Source: Ctenosaura bakeri (taxonomy: Eukaryota > Chordata > Lepidosauria > Squamata > Iguanidae). Taken from it: a stretch of 64,000 nt of DNA. Shown in pieces: positions 11,912 to 23,705 of this stretch (position 1 is the stretch's first letter; each line of letters starts with the position of its first letter). The notes under the pieces were generated by a model. The model searched no databases. It was not told the origin of the DNA and saw nothing but the letters and a program-made list of their open reading frames with translations. Both the position numbers and the translations under genes were made by a program. Location: contig CAOLHI010001474.1 in NCBI GenBank assembly GCA_948474755.1, forward strand, positions 1-64,000, read 5' to 3'.

Positions 11912-11984
11912 TGAAAAGGTGGGGAATAATTAGCTCAAATTAGGAGACCTGCAAGAGGGGGCTAACCTAACAAGCTCTTCTACC

Positions 11985-12480
11985 AATGTTTATAGGGTCT
12001 CCACAGGAAAGAAACAGCCAGAGATTCCAAAAAATAGGAAAGGGAGGAGAGGCTGTTAGTGAAATTTCAGGGGTTTGGGTAATAATTGCTGTTCCAGAGA
12101 GCAGCAAAGAAAGTAGTGATGTGGCTTAGACTTGCGCCTAAGGATAGCACTCATTCAGGAATCAGAACAGCAGTGTGGCATTCAGCAAGTGAGATACTGC
12201 ATCTAACTGCTCAATACTCAGGGTTTTTATACACAACTTCTGATTGGAGGACATGGCTGTGAATGGCTCTCTGGCTAAGTAAACAATAGAGGTTACAGAG
12301 CAGACAATGTGGTCTAGACTGTGTTAATGACCTTACGGTTAGGTGACAAAGAGCTAATGGTTGTTGTGATAGATCTGTAACGGTGGACAGGTGTGGGGAA
12401 AATGCCCAGGTCAGTTGGAAGAAGGGTTGAAACAATCAGTGGTTTGGTGGGAACTTCCCGTTGCTATTGTTTGGCAGCAG
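11985..12480 (-). mobile_element. LTR-like element (family 1), second copy
   Basis: Diverged copy of the element at 1105-1600, in the same orientation. It shares CCAATGTTTATAGGGTC near the left end, AGCCAGAGATTCC, GTGGCTTAGACTTG and an ACTGCTCAA block. The minus strand has a TATAAAAACC box at about 12220-12231. No coding region is present. Confidence 0.4.
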
Positions 12481-13159
12481 AGTTGTTACAGCTTAGTTTA
12501 AGCCTATTATCCCTGGCTTCACTGGTGACTTCCTGAAAATGACTTGGCTACATCTAGTAGGGATCTCTGACCTACTTTGCAGTGCATGTGTTCAGCCAGT
12601 GTTTTTCCTCTGCCCAGCTTGGCCTTACGGTCACATTGGGATCCATGTTATATCCATGCCAATTGATATCTTTTGCCAGTTAAATCATATTTTGCCAATT
12701 AAACCATATGAAACCCGAGGGGTGGGCTGGTAACAGTGTGGCGGTGGTGTGACTGATGTCTTAATAGGATTAATAATTGGAGAAGCCGAGAGAAGAGAGA
12801 CAGCTGAATGTCCAGTAAACAGTGAAAAATAAAACAAAAAGGTTGGTCATTAAAAAAAAATCACTAGCCACATTAGGGTAACAAATATCTTTACAGAGCC
12901 AAGAGTACCAAAAAATGAGCAAGCTTTTGAGACCTCTAGATTTTTTCATCAAGCAAGGTGTTGCAAAAAACAAGTGGGGATGAGTATGTATGGTTAAACT
13001 TGATGGCCTGTTATTCTTGTTGTTATCCCTCCTGATTCGGCTTACAAAAATTAAAACAAATGTTCAGAGCATCCTGATATTCTTGGACAAAATAAAGAAG
13101 GGGCCATAGTCTGCAGGCATTGAAATTAGCTGAAGGGGGTGATGGGTTAGTTGGAAGCC
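12481..13159. other. No recognisable feature
   Basis: Short frames only, with no recognised repeat. Confidence 0.35.
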
Positions 13160-13276
13160 TCGGAGGAAGCAAAGTCAGACCCCCTCTGAACAAATTTTGC
13201 CAAGAAAACCCCAGGATAGGTTCACCTTGGAGTCGCCATAAATCAGGAAAGATTTGATGACACATAACAACAACAA
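13160..13276 (+). mobile_element. tRNA-type SINE, 3' part
   Basis: Body and tail of the common SINE: TTTTGCCAAGAAAACCCCAG, GGAGTCGCCATAAATCAGG, ending ACATAACAACAACAA. The head is missing. Confidence 0.75.
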
Positions 13277-13768
13277 TCCTTCCTCTTCCCCCTCCTCAGG
13301 CCTGTCCTGGAGGATGTGAAAACTTGCCTTTTTGGTAGTCCATCCTTGTTTATGGATGCCAATCATACCCTTCAAACCAGCGGTAGGGAAAGCAGTGGTC
13401 CTCTGAGTGGTGTTGGGCAGCAGCTCCCATTACGCTTGACCATCAGGCACACTGACTGAGGCTGAGAAGATCTGGAACAGTACAAAATCTGAAGAATTAC
13501 ATGTTCCTAAGTAGTATAAGGAGGCATTTCTTGTCTAGCAAAAGCAACAGGTGGCCCCACCCCCTTTTGTGAGGATACCCTTTTAGTCCTGCCTCCCCAA
13601 TTTTAGGGTACCCCTTCCCTTTTTGGGATACCTTTTTAGTCTGGTCTCCCTGATTTTGGTGTGCCCTTGAGGAAATTTAGGGAGACCCATTTGGGGCCCC
13701 ACTCCTAGTCCCCCCTAGATTCCAAGGTTTCTGAGAGTTCCCTGAGGACCCCATTATTGGAAATTAAA
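13277..13768. other. No recognisable gene
   Basis: C-rich spacer with several imperfect copies of a GGNTACCCTTTT word at 13570-13665. Possibly a diverged short repeat. Confidence 0.35.
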
Positions 13769-15015
13769 TCATAGAATCAGAGTTGGAAGAGACCCCAGGG
13801 GCCATTGAGTCCAACCCCCTGCTATGCAGGAACATCCATCAAAGCATTCCCAACAGATGGCCATCCAGCCTCTGCTTAAAAACCTTCAAAGAAGGAGACT
13901 CCACCACACTCCCAGGCAGCATATTCCACTGCCGGACAGCTCTGACTATCAGGAAGTTCTTCCTGAGGTTCAAATGGAATCTCCTTTCCTGCATCTTGAA
14001 TCCATTGCTCCTTGTCCTAGTCTCTGGAGTGGTAGAGGACAAGCCTGCTCCTCAACATGACATCCCTTCAAATATTTAAACATGGCTACCACGTCCCCTG
14101 TTAACCTTCTCTTCTGCAGACTAAACATATCCAGCTCCCTAAGGCGTTGCTCATAGGGCATGGTTTCTAGACCCTTCACCATTTTGGTCACCCTCCTCTG
14201 GACATGTTCCAGCTTGTCAACATCCTTCTTGAATTGAGATGCCCAGAACTGGAAACAGTATTCCAAATGAGGCCTAACCAATGCAGAATAGAGCGGTACC
14301 ATTATCTCCCTCGATCTAGACACCATACTCCTATTGATGCAACCAAGAATTGCATTGGCTTTCTTGGCTGCCGCGTCACACTGCTGACTCATGTTCAGCT
14401 TGTGATCTACCAAGACTCCTAGATTCTTTTCATGCATACTGCTATCCAGTCACGTGTTCCCCATCCTATACTTGTGACTTTCATTTTTTCTGCCCAAGTG
14501 CAGGACCCTACATTTCTCTCTGTTGAAATTCATTTTGTTAGCTTTGGCCCAGCTCTCCAATCTATCAAGGTCATATTGAAATTTGATCCTATCCTCTGGT
14601 GTGTTAGTCACCCCTCCCAGTTTGGTATCATCTGCAGATTTGATCTGCATGCCCTCCACTCCTTCATCCAAATCACTGATGAAGATGTTGAATAGCACTG
14701 GGCCCAGGAGAGAACCCTGTGGCACCCCACTAGTCACTTCTCTCCAGGATGAAAAGCAGCCATTGGTGACCACCATTTGGGTGCGGTCAGTCAACCAATT
14801 ACAAATCCACCTAACAGTAGCCCTGTCCAGCCCACATTTTACTAGCTTCTTTCCAAGAACGTCATGGGGAACTTTGTCAAAGGCCTTACTGAGGTCAAAA
14901 TATGCTACATCTACAGCATTCCCTTTGTCTATCAAGCTTGTAACCCTATCGTAAAAAGAGATAAGATTTGTCTGACATGACTTATTTCTCAGAAATCCAT
15001 GCTGGCTTTTAGTGA
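13769..15015 (-). mobile_element. CR1 LINE copy b
   Basis: Minus-strand CR1 RT and C-terminus in two frames (14935-14450 and 14437-13970 plus a shifted remainder). Motifs are [27 protein letters not shown], a catalytic box reading SADDTKLGG (Phe to Ser), [10 protein letters not shown] and [14 protein letters not shown]. Frameshifts occur near 14440 and 13970. The 3' tail is reduced to one ATTCTATG-like unit at 13769-13777. Confidence 0.9.
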
Positions 15016-15544
15016 GAGAGATTTGGTAATTCTCCCCAATTTAGTAGAGCATTTGGTAATGCACAATCAGAAGATGAACAGCTTACCAGCTCACCCTTTC
15101 CCTTCCACAGCACACTTAACTCTAGCTGAAAAGTAAACACCAAAACAGTTGGAGTAAAAGTATATCCTTGCTGTTGCCACAACCCTGCTTTTCCTTAGCC
15201 AACATTTAAAATCGTTTAAAAGACGTGCAAAAGATAAATAAAACATTCCAGTAAAAAGAACGAAAAAAAGCTTCCCCGCTAACACATTAAAAGCATCCTT
15301 AAACAAGAAGGTGCAGTGTTAGCCTGTAGAGGAAAGCAAAGCAGGGAGGGGGCCAGCTTAGCCTCCCACAGAAAGGACTCCCAGAAAGTGGGAGAAGCCA
15401 CTGAGAAAACTCTCTCCTGTGTTCTCACCAAGCAAACCTAGGATGGTACTGGGACAATCGGAAAGCCTTTCTTTGCAGATCTTAAAACTCTGGTAGGTTC
15501 ATATAGGGAGACGGGGTATTTCCAATAGTCTGGACCTAAGTCAT
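15016..15544. repeat. Interspersed repeat remnant, family unresolved
   Basis: The stretch with CCACTGAGAAAACTCTCTCCTG, CTTAAAACTCTGGTAGGTTCATAT and GGACCTAAG resembles 60640-60840. Both therefore belong to one common reptile interspersed repeat, which I cannot name. No coding. Confidence 0.4.
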
Positions 15545-15790
15545 ATAGAGCTGTATAGGCCATGACCACCATGAGGGACAAAACAGAATTCTGGGGAACC
15601 CCACAGGCCAATGGTCAGCGCGTTGAGCTGGAGTCCCCCAGCACCATCTTCTGAATTTGTCCCTCCAGGAGCAGCCAGAACCATGACATAATAGTACCCC
15701 CACATCCCATCCCAGACAATTGGCCCAGAAGGATACCATGGTTGATGGTATCAAAAACCACTGGGAGGTCTAGCAGAACCAACCAGGACA
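15545..15790 (-). mobile_element. L2 LINE reverse-transcriptase remnant
   Basis: The minus-strand translation gives VFDTINHGILLGQL and, about 50 residues on, LACGVPQNSVLSLM. These correspond to the AFDTVDH and [10 protein letters not shown] blocks of L2 reverse transcriptases. Stops break the frame. Confidence 0.6.
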
Positions 15791-16080
15791 TGCTCTCCTG
15801 TCCAGTTCCCTGTGGATTTCATCCTTTGAGGTGACCAAAGCTGCCTCCCTTCCAGGCCTGAAGCCAGAATGAAATGATATAAGGAGAACCTGAAAAAAGA
15901 TGATGTAGCATTTGTTTGGTCAGTAGTGACTGGGAAAGGCCCGAGCAAAAGGAAACAGGAGAGCGCTGGCCTTTGGCTTGGCCTGGAACTCCTCCCACCT
16001 CCTTGGTGAGGGAGACCTTCATCTGAATCTCTGTTGAGGGAAAGGCACCCCATTCACATATACTTCACTTTCTTTACATT
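15791..16080. other. No recognisable feature
   Basis: No supported gene or repeat in this stretch before the TCC tract. Confidence 0.3.
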
Positions 16081-16146
16081 TCCTCCTCCTCCTCCTCCTC
16101 CTCCTCCTCCTCCTCCTTCCTCCTCCTCCTCCTCCTCCTCCTCCTC
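16081..16146. repeat. (TCC)n microsatellite
   Basis: About 22 TCC/CTC trinucleotides with one TTCC interruption. The minus-strand frame across it (poly-Glu, then poly-Gly) is a product of the repeat. Confidence 0.95.
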
Positions 16147-16734
16147 CATCATCCATGTACAGGGCACTGCACAATGATAAAACAATAAAACAGCTCTGCC
16201 CGAGTCATGAAATCTAATCTTAGGCCTTTTCTGCATGACAGAGGCTCCTGTGAGTCCTTCCATTGCAGCCCTGGCAGGGAAGGGAGCGAACCAGGAATGC
16301 TCCCCTCCGCACCTTGACAGGTCCCTGTGGAAGGGAGGATGCTGGCCCTGCCTCTTCCTTCCACAGGGCAGCCGAGCACTTGCCACTGCTGCACTGGGGA
16401 AGGAAGCATCACCAGTGCGCTTCTGCTCTTCTGCATGGCTGGGAAGAGTGGCAATGCCATTTGATTGTAGGTGTAAAACAGTTTTTGTCTGTTTTGCAAA
16501 TACTGCGTATGTGCATCTCTTGGGGCCAGGATGGTGGTAGGCTGGTGATGATGTTGTGAAGAAGCACAACCAGCAAACCGCTGCCATCCTGTTCCCTCAG
16601 TGTGTTACCCTGATTTCTGGGGGTCCTGTGAGGGACACCTAAGTGCGCTCCAAATTATGCAAGTTGGGGAAATTAGCAAAGAGCACAAGCTAGCACTATG
16701 AGAAGCAGGACAGCAGAGCGAGATCTCTTATCCA
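16147..16734. other. No recognisable feature
   Basis: Moderately GC-rich, with overlapping open frames on both strands and no motif. Confidence 0.3.
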
Positions 16735-17080
16735 ATGTATACGGGGTCAGGCCAGGTCAAGGAGCAAAGAGAAGTGAAATAATAATTGTTGCTTTTATTA
16801 AAATACAATCAAACAGTGAATGCAGCACACTCACACAGATAACTATAGAAATAAAGTTTGGAGTGGGATAGAGGGATTTTTAGAGGAGGTTGTTGGTTTG
16901 GGTAATACTACACCTGTCCTGAAGCCCAGGAAGTCTGCAGCAGAAGCTCGTAGAGATGAAGTTTCTCAGTACGTGGGACTGAGGGGAAGGCTCACCAAGC
17001 AAAGCGGCAGCAAGGTGGGATGGAAGTCAGGAGTGATCCAAGGAAGCTCTCAAAGTCAAGGTTTTTTATAGAGGAAAATG
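16735..17080 (-). mobile_element. LTR-like element (possible diverged family 1)
   Basis: Starts with CCAATGTATACGGGGTCAGG, like the other two LTR-like copies. It has an AATAAA on the minus strand near 16797 and a TATA-like box at 17063-17072. Similarity to 1105 and 11985 is confined to the ends and the order of signals, so family membership is tentative. Confidence 0.3.
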
Positions 17081-18600
17081 TGGCCGTAGGCTAATCCGTA
17101 CTTGGGGGAAACAATGAGTTTCGGGCTGGAGACAAAGCCTCCGAAAGGTCAGAATTTAGCATGATTAAGTCTGAATTGTCAATAGGGTAGCCAGTATGCA
17201 AATACAGAGTGCTCCACAGATGAGTATTCGTCTAATCAAGCTGCCTGCTCGAGGCAGGGAGTTCTTTGCATAAATAATAGGGTACTTGCCTTGAGGTCTC
17301 CTGAAGTGGCTGGACGGCTATTTCTGGCCTGCCTGTATTTGTGTGGAATATTACAGTGATTAGCAGCCGTTCCTGTACGTGAGCTTGTCCGAGGGCCTCG
17401 CAGCATGTGGAGAGGAATAGGTAAAGGAGGCCAAATTATTGATATCAAAGTGATATCTAATATCCCACAAATCCAGGCTAGCAACTGTGGTAACAAGTGG
17501 CACAGACCTCTTGTGCAGAAATGGCCTTAAAAAGAAGAAGAAGGAGGAGAATACTTTGCACCTTGGGGGGTCTGTATGTTTTCAAAAGCTATTTTGGGTA
17601 TAATTTTTGTGGACTTTTTCTCTCTTTCTCTCTCTAGGACAAAATCTCTCTCCCCCCAATATCTCTCCTTTTTCCCAGTCTAAGGCTCAAGCTAGTTTAC
17701 AAAAAGTTAAACCCTTCTTATCAGATGAGGTTTTGGAATGACTTTTTCCATACACGTGAAGCCTAGAAGGTTGATTTACTATATTTTATTGTGAAGTTCA
17801 GCTATTCTTAAAAACACAGACTAAGTCAAGAAACACGCAGCCATCAGTCTGTTTCAGTTTTGTATTCATTGCTCATTCTCTTTGTTTTTTTGTTAATCAG
17901 ATTATCCATGTCCTTGTACCACTCCTTGCTGTTGTTGCACTTGTTATAGGACTGTTTTTAAAGAAGAGTCCACAACTTTGCAAGTATGGTAAAGACAAAA
18001 TTGGTTCACTATCGATGAAGCTCTCATGGATTAGGGCTAAATCCAGTTTTTACCCCTAACTAGAGCAGACTTTGTCAATTCATAGGATTTCAGTAAGTGT
18101 TGATTTAACAAATACCATGCACAAATCAATCAATTTTGTTCTCTTTCTCCTTGTATAAGATGTTTAAACAGCCAGGGTATTTCTAAAGTTTTCATCTGTT
18201 GTATTGCTGTATGATGTAATAAATACAATAATAATTTTTTAAAAAATTAAAAAGCCCACACATTTAATGGGTTGGCTCCATTCAGTGGGTGTAAGGGATT
18301 TAGCCTTCAGAGTCCACAGAAGTTTCTTAAGTAATAAACACTTTTGCCTACTACAAAGCTGTAATTGGTAACCAGTTCCTGGTAGGGTGTTCTCTGGAAG
18401 GTGGGTAATCCTTCAATTTCATATACAATTTCATTCTCGTTCTTCCTGTGGAGTCCACAGACTTTTGTTTTGGTCTCTGTCCAAAATCGTTCAGACCTCC
18501 TCTCTGAAAGAGATCTTGGAAGCAATCTAGGTTTGCTTTTGTTTTCAGCAGGAATTTAGAGCAGCAAAACAATAAAACCTACTGGCAGTGCGTCCTGTAA
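17081..18600. other. No recognisable gene
   Basis: AT-rich intergenic DNA with pyrimidine tracts (CTCTCTTTCTC near 17622) and AATAAATACAATAATAA near 18220. No protein motif seen. Confidence 0.35.
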
Positions 18601-19194
18601 TCAGAGGGGAAACAATGAGCTGTGGGTGTGGCTGTCAGGGAAACATTGGGCTGGCGTTGAAACGTAATAATCTGGTTTTATGTTGCCAGTAATGGCTTGC
18701 CTTTCTCGTGGATCGCAAGGCGAAATGCTCCTGCACGACAATCCGCAGTGAGTGCTCTCGTTTTCCCCGATGTAGGCGTGCATGTTCGGTGTTTGCCTCT
18801 CTTTTGTTTTTCCCGGTGAAGCTACGACTGCAAGAGCGTTGCTTTCTGATCGCAGGGCAGCCCTAAAGGAACTTTTCTCCCCATTGGGCAGGAGGGGCTC
18901 AATCCAGCTCGGGACTAGAGAGGCGTCCAGCTGCTTTGGCACGGAGCTGGTTTTATGAAAGTGGAGCGGGTCGAAGGTGGTCCTTTCCTCGCTCTCTCGC
19001 CTAGCCAAAAATCCGGATCAAGGGGTTTGAGACTCGCCTTTTGGGATCATCTGGGTAGTTTAACGAGGGGCAAGGGGAGGAGCGTGGGAAGGGTTGGGGG
19101 AGGACTGAGTCCCGCGTAGGTGGCGAGAGGGTCGCGCGTGGGGAGGGGGTGAAGAATCCACTGCTCTTTTCAGTCTGAACTTTTAAGAAGCTAA

Positions 19195-19367
19195 GGCTAT
19201 CTCCGCACTGGACTGTTATAGCGCTATTATTCCACTTGGAACACCCTATGGAATCCTGGGGTTTGCAGTTTAGGGAGGGGCCTCAGGCTGCACACTGGAA
19301 ACCCCAGGATTCCATAGGGTGTTCCAAGTGGAATAACAACGCTATAACAGTCTAGTGCGGATAAGGC
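19195..19367. mobile_element. Fold-back MITE, family A
   Basis: Terminal inverted repeats of about 75 bp: CTCCGCACTGGACTGTTATA... at the left and the complement ending CTAGTGCGG at the right. Internal words are GGAATCCTGGGGTTTGCAG and its complement. There is no coding capacity. The CpG sites in CCGCAC and AGCGCTATT are retained. Confidence 0.85.
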
Positions 19368-20042
19368 GATGAGCCCGTCTTAGGCAGATAAACCTCAGCA
19401 CCCTGGAGCGCTCCTTTAAATTTCAGCCTGAAACCCAGAAGGGCCACCCTGCCCCGGTTGGCCTCGGAGACAGCAGCCTTCGCAGCACGATCTCCCTGGC
19501 TGCCCTCCTCCCCTGAAGAGAGGAAGAGACATTGCAGGACAGGGACTTTCGTTTCAGGGGAAGCAAGCAGCTTCCTCCCGTTTCAAGGCAGTGAATTCTG
19601 AGCTGAATGGTCACGACAAGGGTTTTCTTCCCGAACCTTAAAAAGACGCCTTTTTGAGGTGGCGTTTCTCTGTGCGAAAGAGGAGGACCCCCCGCCCCGT
19701 CCGCGCAGCCTGAAACAGAGAACTATCCCGCGCTGGTTCTTGGGGGTGGAAAAAGGAAGGGGGGAGAGTTTGGGCGCGAAGGGAAGAAGGAGAAAGGCAG
19801 CCGAGGGAAGGAGGGGCTGCCACGTAATCTCTCCGCCGTTGAACTTGCAAACAAGGCTTAGGACCGGGCTGTCACTTCCGCACAGAACAGACAAGAAAAA
19901 CATTTTTTCATACTCTAGTGCGCCTCCATTTGGTAAGGTAGCATTTGGCCATGAAAAGTTGGACAGCGTACAATTTTGGCGTTCCTGTCGCTTCAGCATC
20001 CAGTGACGGTATTATCTAGTCATTCCCAGGTGAAGAGAGTGA

Positions 20043-20242
20043 GGGCCTTTCCGCACTACACTGTTATAGTGCTATTATTCCACTTTCAACATCCTGTGGA
20101 ATTCTGGGGTTTGGAGTTTACTGAGGCCAAAAGGTTCAATGCTGAGAATTCTCAATGCCACTCCCTAAAGGGCAAACCCCAGGATTCCATAGGTTGTTGA
20201 AAGTGGAATAATAGCGCTATAACAGTGCAGTGCAGAAAGGCC
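20043..20242. mobile_element. Fold-back MITE, family A
   Basis: GGCCTTTCCGCACTACACTG to CAGTGCAGAAAGGCC, with long inverted arms around a short spacer (CTGAGGCCAAAAGG...GAGAATTCTCAATGCC). No open frame of its own. Confidence 0.85.
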
Positions 20243-20639
20243 TTGAGTCGAGAATATTAGAAACGAGGAAAACACTTGTTACGCAACAGAACTTTGGCTC
20301 TCCCGGGCGTTCGTCTTCCTCCGCTTCAAATTGAAAGTCCTCCTTTTGGCATTAAAACTTTACTGGCTTGGCGCCTTTTTTTTGACTTAAGTAACAGCTC
20401 TGAAGTGTTTTTGGAACCAGAGGTGGATCGAGCCCCCAGCAGCATTTCTGGGAGGGGGCAGTAAACGGAACTTCCGCCCCGAACTCAGCATTTATCCTGC
20501 GGGAGTAGAAGCGGTCAGGCAGGGCCCACTGTCTCCTCCTCCCGCTCCCCCCTCAGCCTTACCTGGCGCGTGTGTTGTGGTTCCTTTTCTGTGGCCAGCT
20601 TTTAAATGGGGGTTTTCTCTTTACTAATTAAGTTCAGAA

Positions 20640-21908
20640 GCCATTATGAAGTCAACATGAATTTCTCAAAAATAAGTCACGCCAGACTAATCTTATCTCT
20701 TTTTATGATAGAGTCACTAGCTTGATAGATGAAGGGAATGCTGTGGATGTAGCATATCTCAATTTCAGTAAGGCCTTTGACAAAGTTCCCCATGACATTC
20801 TTGCAACGAAGCTAGTAAAATGTGGGCTGGACAGGGCTACTGTTAGGTGGATTTGTAATTGGTTGACCGACCGAACCCAAACGGTGATCACGAATGACTG
20901 CTTTTCATCCTGGAGACAAGTGACTAGTGGGGTGCCACAGGGTTCTGTCCTAGGCCCAGTGCTGTTCAATATTTTTATCAATGACTTGGATGAAGGAATA
21001 GAGGGCATGCTCATCAAATTTGCAGATGATACCAAATTGGGAGGGGTTGCTAATACGCCAGAGGACAGGATCAAAATTCAAAATGACCTGGATAGATTGG
21101 AGATCTGGACCAAGGCGAACAAAATGAAATTCAACAGAGAGAAGTGTAAGGTCCTACACTTAGGTAGAAAAAATGGAATACAGAAATATAGGATGGGGGA
21201 CACGTGGCTGGATAGCAGTACGTTTGAAAGGGATCTAGGAGTCTTCATAGACCACAAACTGAACGTGAGCCAGCAGTGTGATGTGGCGGCCAAGAAAGCC
21301 AATGCAATTCTCAGCTGTATCAATAGGAGTATGGTGTCTAGATCGAGAGAGGTACTGGTACCACTCTACTCTGCTTTGGTTAGACCCCATCTTGAATACT
21401 GTGTCCAGTTCTGGGCACCCCAATTCAAGAAGGATATCGACAAGCTGGAGCAAGTCCAGAGGAGGGCAACCAAAATGTTGAGAGGCCTGGAAGCCATGCC
21501 CTATGAGGATAGACTTAGAGAGCTGGGTATGTTTAGTCTGCAGAAGAGAAGGTTAAGAGGGGACATGATAGCCATGTTTAAATATTTGAAGGGATGCCAT
21601 GTAGAGGAGGGAGAGGGCTTGTTTTTTGCTGCTCCAGAGACCAGGACAAGGAGCAATGGATTCAAGCTGCAGGAAAGGAGATTCCACCTGAACCTCAGGA
21701 AGAACTTCCTGACGGTCAGGGCTGTCCGGCAGTGGAATCTGCTGCCTTGGAGTGTAGTGGAGGCTCCTCACTTGGAGGTTTTTAAGCAGAGGCTGGATGG
21801 CCATCTGTTGGGAGTGCTTTGAGGGTGTTCCTGCATGGCAGGGGTTTGGACTGGATGGCCCCTTTGGTCTTTTCCAACTCTACATTTCTATGATTCTATG
21901 ATTCTATG
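20640..21908 (+). mobile_element. CR1 LINE copy c with uninterrupted 366-codon RT/C-terminal frame
   Basis: The frame 20722-21822 is open for 366 codons. It begins [20 protein letters not shown] and carries [13 protein letters not shown], the intact catalytic [22 protein letters not shown] and the final [11 protein letters not shown] shared upstream stretch (20640-20721) lacks an earlier in-frame start, so the element is 5'-truncated within the RT domain. The 3' tail at 21885-21908 has the ATTCTATG octamers. The absence of stops in 1.1 kb makes this the youngest CR1 in the window. It lacks the endonuclease and N-terminal RT, so it cannot be autonomous. Confidence 0.93.
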
Positions 21909-22136
21909 AAGACTGTGCATGAGGAACGTTAAATCAAGGGAACAAAAATAACCATGACAGTGTTTTAAATCAATAGATTAACAAATGGGACCTGCAAGAA
22001 AATTTCACATTCTGGAGTGCTTAAGTTCACGTGTTTGCTACACACACCCTTTTTCAAGCTACTTCATTCCAACCAGGACCCTCCTTCTCCTCTTCTCCAG
22101 TTTCCATTTTTTAATTTTTTCCCCCATACAGTAAAA

Positions 22137-22556
22137 TAGAATCATAGAAACATAGAGTTGGAAGAGACCCCCAGGGGCCATCTAGTCTAACCCCCTTCGG
22201 CCATGCAGGAGTAAACTCTCAAAGCTCCCCCAGCAAACGGCCATCCAGGCTCTGCTTAAAAACCTCCAAAGAAGGAGACTCCGCTGTACTCCCAGGCAGT
22301 ATATTCCATGGCCAAACAGCTCTGACCCTCAGGAAACTCTTCCTGAGGTTCAGGTGGAACCTCTTTTGAATCCATTGCTCCTTTTGAATCCATTGCTCCT
22401 TTTCCTAGTCTCTGGAGCAGCGGAAAACAACCTTGCTCCATCTTCAACATGACATCCCTTCAAATATTCAAACGTGACTATCATTTCTCCTCTGAACCTT
22501 CTTTTTGTCAGGCTAAACCTTAGCTTAGCTCCCAAAGCAGCTCCTCAGATGGCATA
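22137..22556 (-). mobile_element. CR1 LINE copy d, 3' fragment
   Basis: The CR1 3' end at 22137 (ATAGAATCATAGAAACATAGAG) and C-terminal coding follow the pattern of copy a, with stops and a 22-bp tandem duplication (CCTTTTGAATCCATTGCTCC) near 22360-22400. Confidence 0.85.
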
Positions 22557-22632
22557 GCTGAGGCTAAGAGAATGTGACTAGCCCAAGATCATCCAGCGTC
22601 TGAATGGGGATTTGAATCTTAGTCTCCAGAAG
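22557..22632 (-). mobile_element. SINE fragment
   Basis: CTGAGGCTAAGAGAATGTGA, GCCCAAGATCATCCAG and GGGGATTTGAATC match the head half of the common tRNA SINE read on the minus strand. It abuts CR1 copy d. Confidence 0.6.
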
Positions 22633-22784
22633 ACTTTAATAAATAAATATTTGAAAATTTAAATAAATATTTGAATAATCATATCTAAATTTAAATATTT
22701 AAATATTGAATTAAGTCTTGGGCTCCCTGGCAACAAATTATATTTCTAGGGGACCCCAGTAATGAAAAGGTTAAGAACCACTGA

Positions 22785-22950
22785 TCTGGACTCTATACTC
22801 CTATTGGTGCAATCTAGAATCACGTTGGTTTTTTGCTGACGCACCACACTCTTGGTCTGCTAAGAACTCGAGATCAGCTCGTGGTCTACTAAGACTCCTA
22901 GATCCCTTTCACAGGTACTGTTTTCAGACCAGGTATCACCCATCCTCTAT
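22785..22950 (-). mobile_element. CR1 LINE copy e, short internal fragment
   Basis: GGACTCTATACTCCTATTGGTG, TCGTGGTCTACTAAGACTCC and TAGATCCCTTTCACAGGTAC match the part of CR1 that encodes the [10 protein letters not shown] region. Diverged and short. Confidence 0.75.
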
Positions 22951-23035
22951 CTGCCCATTACATGCTTTCTCACTAAGTTCCTAATTACAGACAGAAAAAG
23001 AAAACAACAACAATAATGCATAGTCACATCAGTTA

Positions 23036-23161
23036 ATCACGCACACTCCATAACATAAACTGTCTTCTATTTAACAGGTTAGCATTCTCTTATAATTCCC
23101 TTATAATAGAATGCTAACCTGTTAAATAGAAGACAGCTTTATGTTATGGAGTGTGCGTGAT
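23036..23161. repeat. Near-perfect fold-back, 60-bp arms
   Basis: The left arm 23036-23095 (starts ATCACGCACACTCCATAAC) and right arm 23101-23161 are reverse complements, with one mismatch and one 1-nt indel. A 5-nt loop (TTCCC) separates them. There is no coding and no resemblance to MITE family A. Confidence 0.9.
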
Positions 23162-23464
23162 CAGATCTTTATCCTAGTGGCTGGGTCTGCCTTGCCTCAG
23201 CTCCCAGTGCAAGAGGGCCAACTGGATGGAAGACCCCAAGGCAGCAGTGCCGATGCTGGCGAACCTCCGGGTGGTACAGACAAAGGAAGGAGGAGAAAGG
23301 AGGAAAGGAGAAGACAGGAGGTGGCCTGATGAGGCGGGGACAGGCGCCCTCTTCTCCCCCATCTCACCTCCGAGATGGAGAACAAGCCCAGCCAAGCCCA
23401 GCCCAGCCCAGCTGAGCCTTGAAGGAAAAAAGGGGGGGGGGGTCCCTTACCAGTATTTCGGATA
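23162..23464. other. GC- and purine-rich unassigned stretch
   Basis: Contains tandem GCCCAGCC words (23391-23412) and a run of ten G at 23432-23441. The open frames are unrelated to any family I know. Confidence 0.35.
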
Positions 23465-23480
23465 GGCCCTCCCTCCTCTG
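23465..23480. repeat. Target-site duplication, left copy
   Basis: GGCCCTCCCTCCTCTG, repeated exactly at 23706-23721 on the other side of CR1 fragment f. Confidence 0.85.
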
Positions 23481-23705
23481 TGATCCTCTTGGTTGCCTTT
23501 CTCTGAACACCCAACCTATTAATATTCTTCTGGAAATGTGGTGCCCAGAACTGGACACAGAATTCCAGGTGGGATCTGACCAAAGTAGAATAGAGGGGGC
23601 ACCATTACTTCCCTTGACCTGGTTGCTACACTTATGTTGATGCAGCTAGAAATTTCATTGGCCACTCTGGCCACCACCTCACACTGTGACTAACATTTAG
23701 CTTGT
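23481..23705 (-). mobile_element. CR1 internal fragment f, flanked by 16-bp duplication
   Basis: A 225-bp internal piece of CR1 without a CR1 3' end or octamer tail, flanked by an exact 16-bp direct repeat. Extended by two bases, it matches 26031-26257 in inverted orientation at 224 of 227 positions. The copy at 26 kb continues further into CR1 on both sides, so it looks like the source. See findings. Confidence 0.85.

Larger units (their letters stand above)
18600..20580. promoter_or_regulatory. CpG-rich block (possible CpG island)
   Basis: GC content and CpG frequency rise sharply over the flanks: CGCGTGGGG, GCGCGAAGGG, CCCCGTCCGCGCAGCC and similar strings recur. Two fold-back MITEs lie within it. 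Several open frames occur but none has a known domain. It could be an unmethylated promoter region of an unseen gene. No splice-framed exon could be assigned. Confidence 0.4.

Noticed and set aside
16054..16587. 177-codon minus-strand frame ending in poly-Glu and poly-Gly
   Set aside because: Its C-terminus is the TCC microsatellite, and the rest has no motif. Overlapping frames of similar length exist on both strands.
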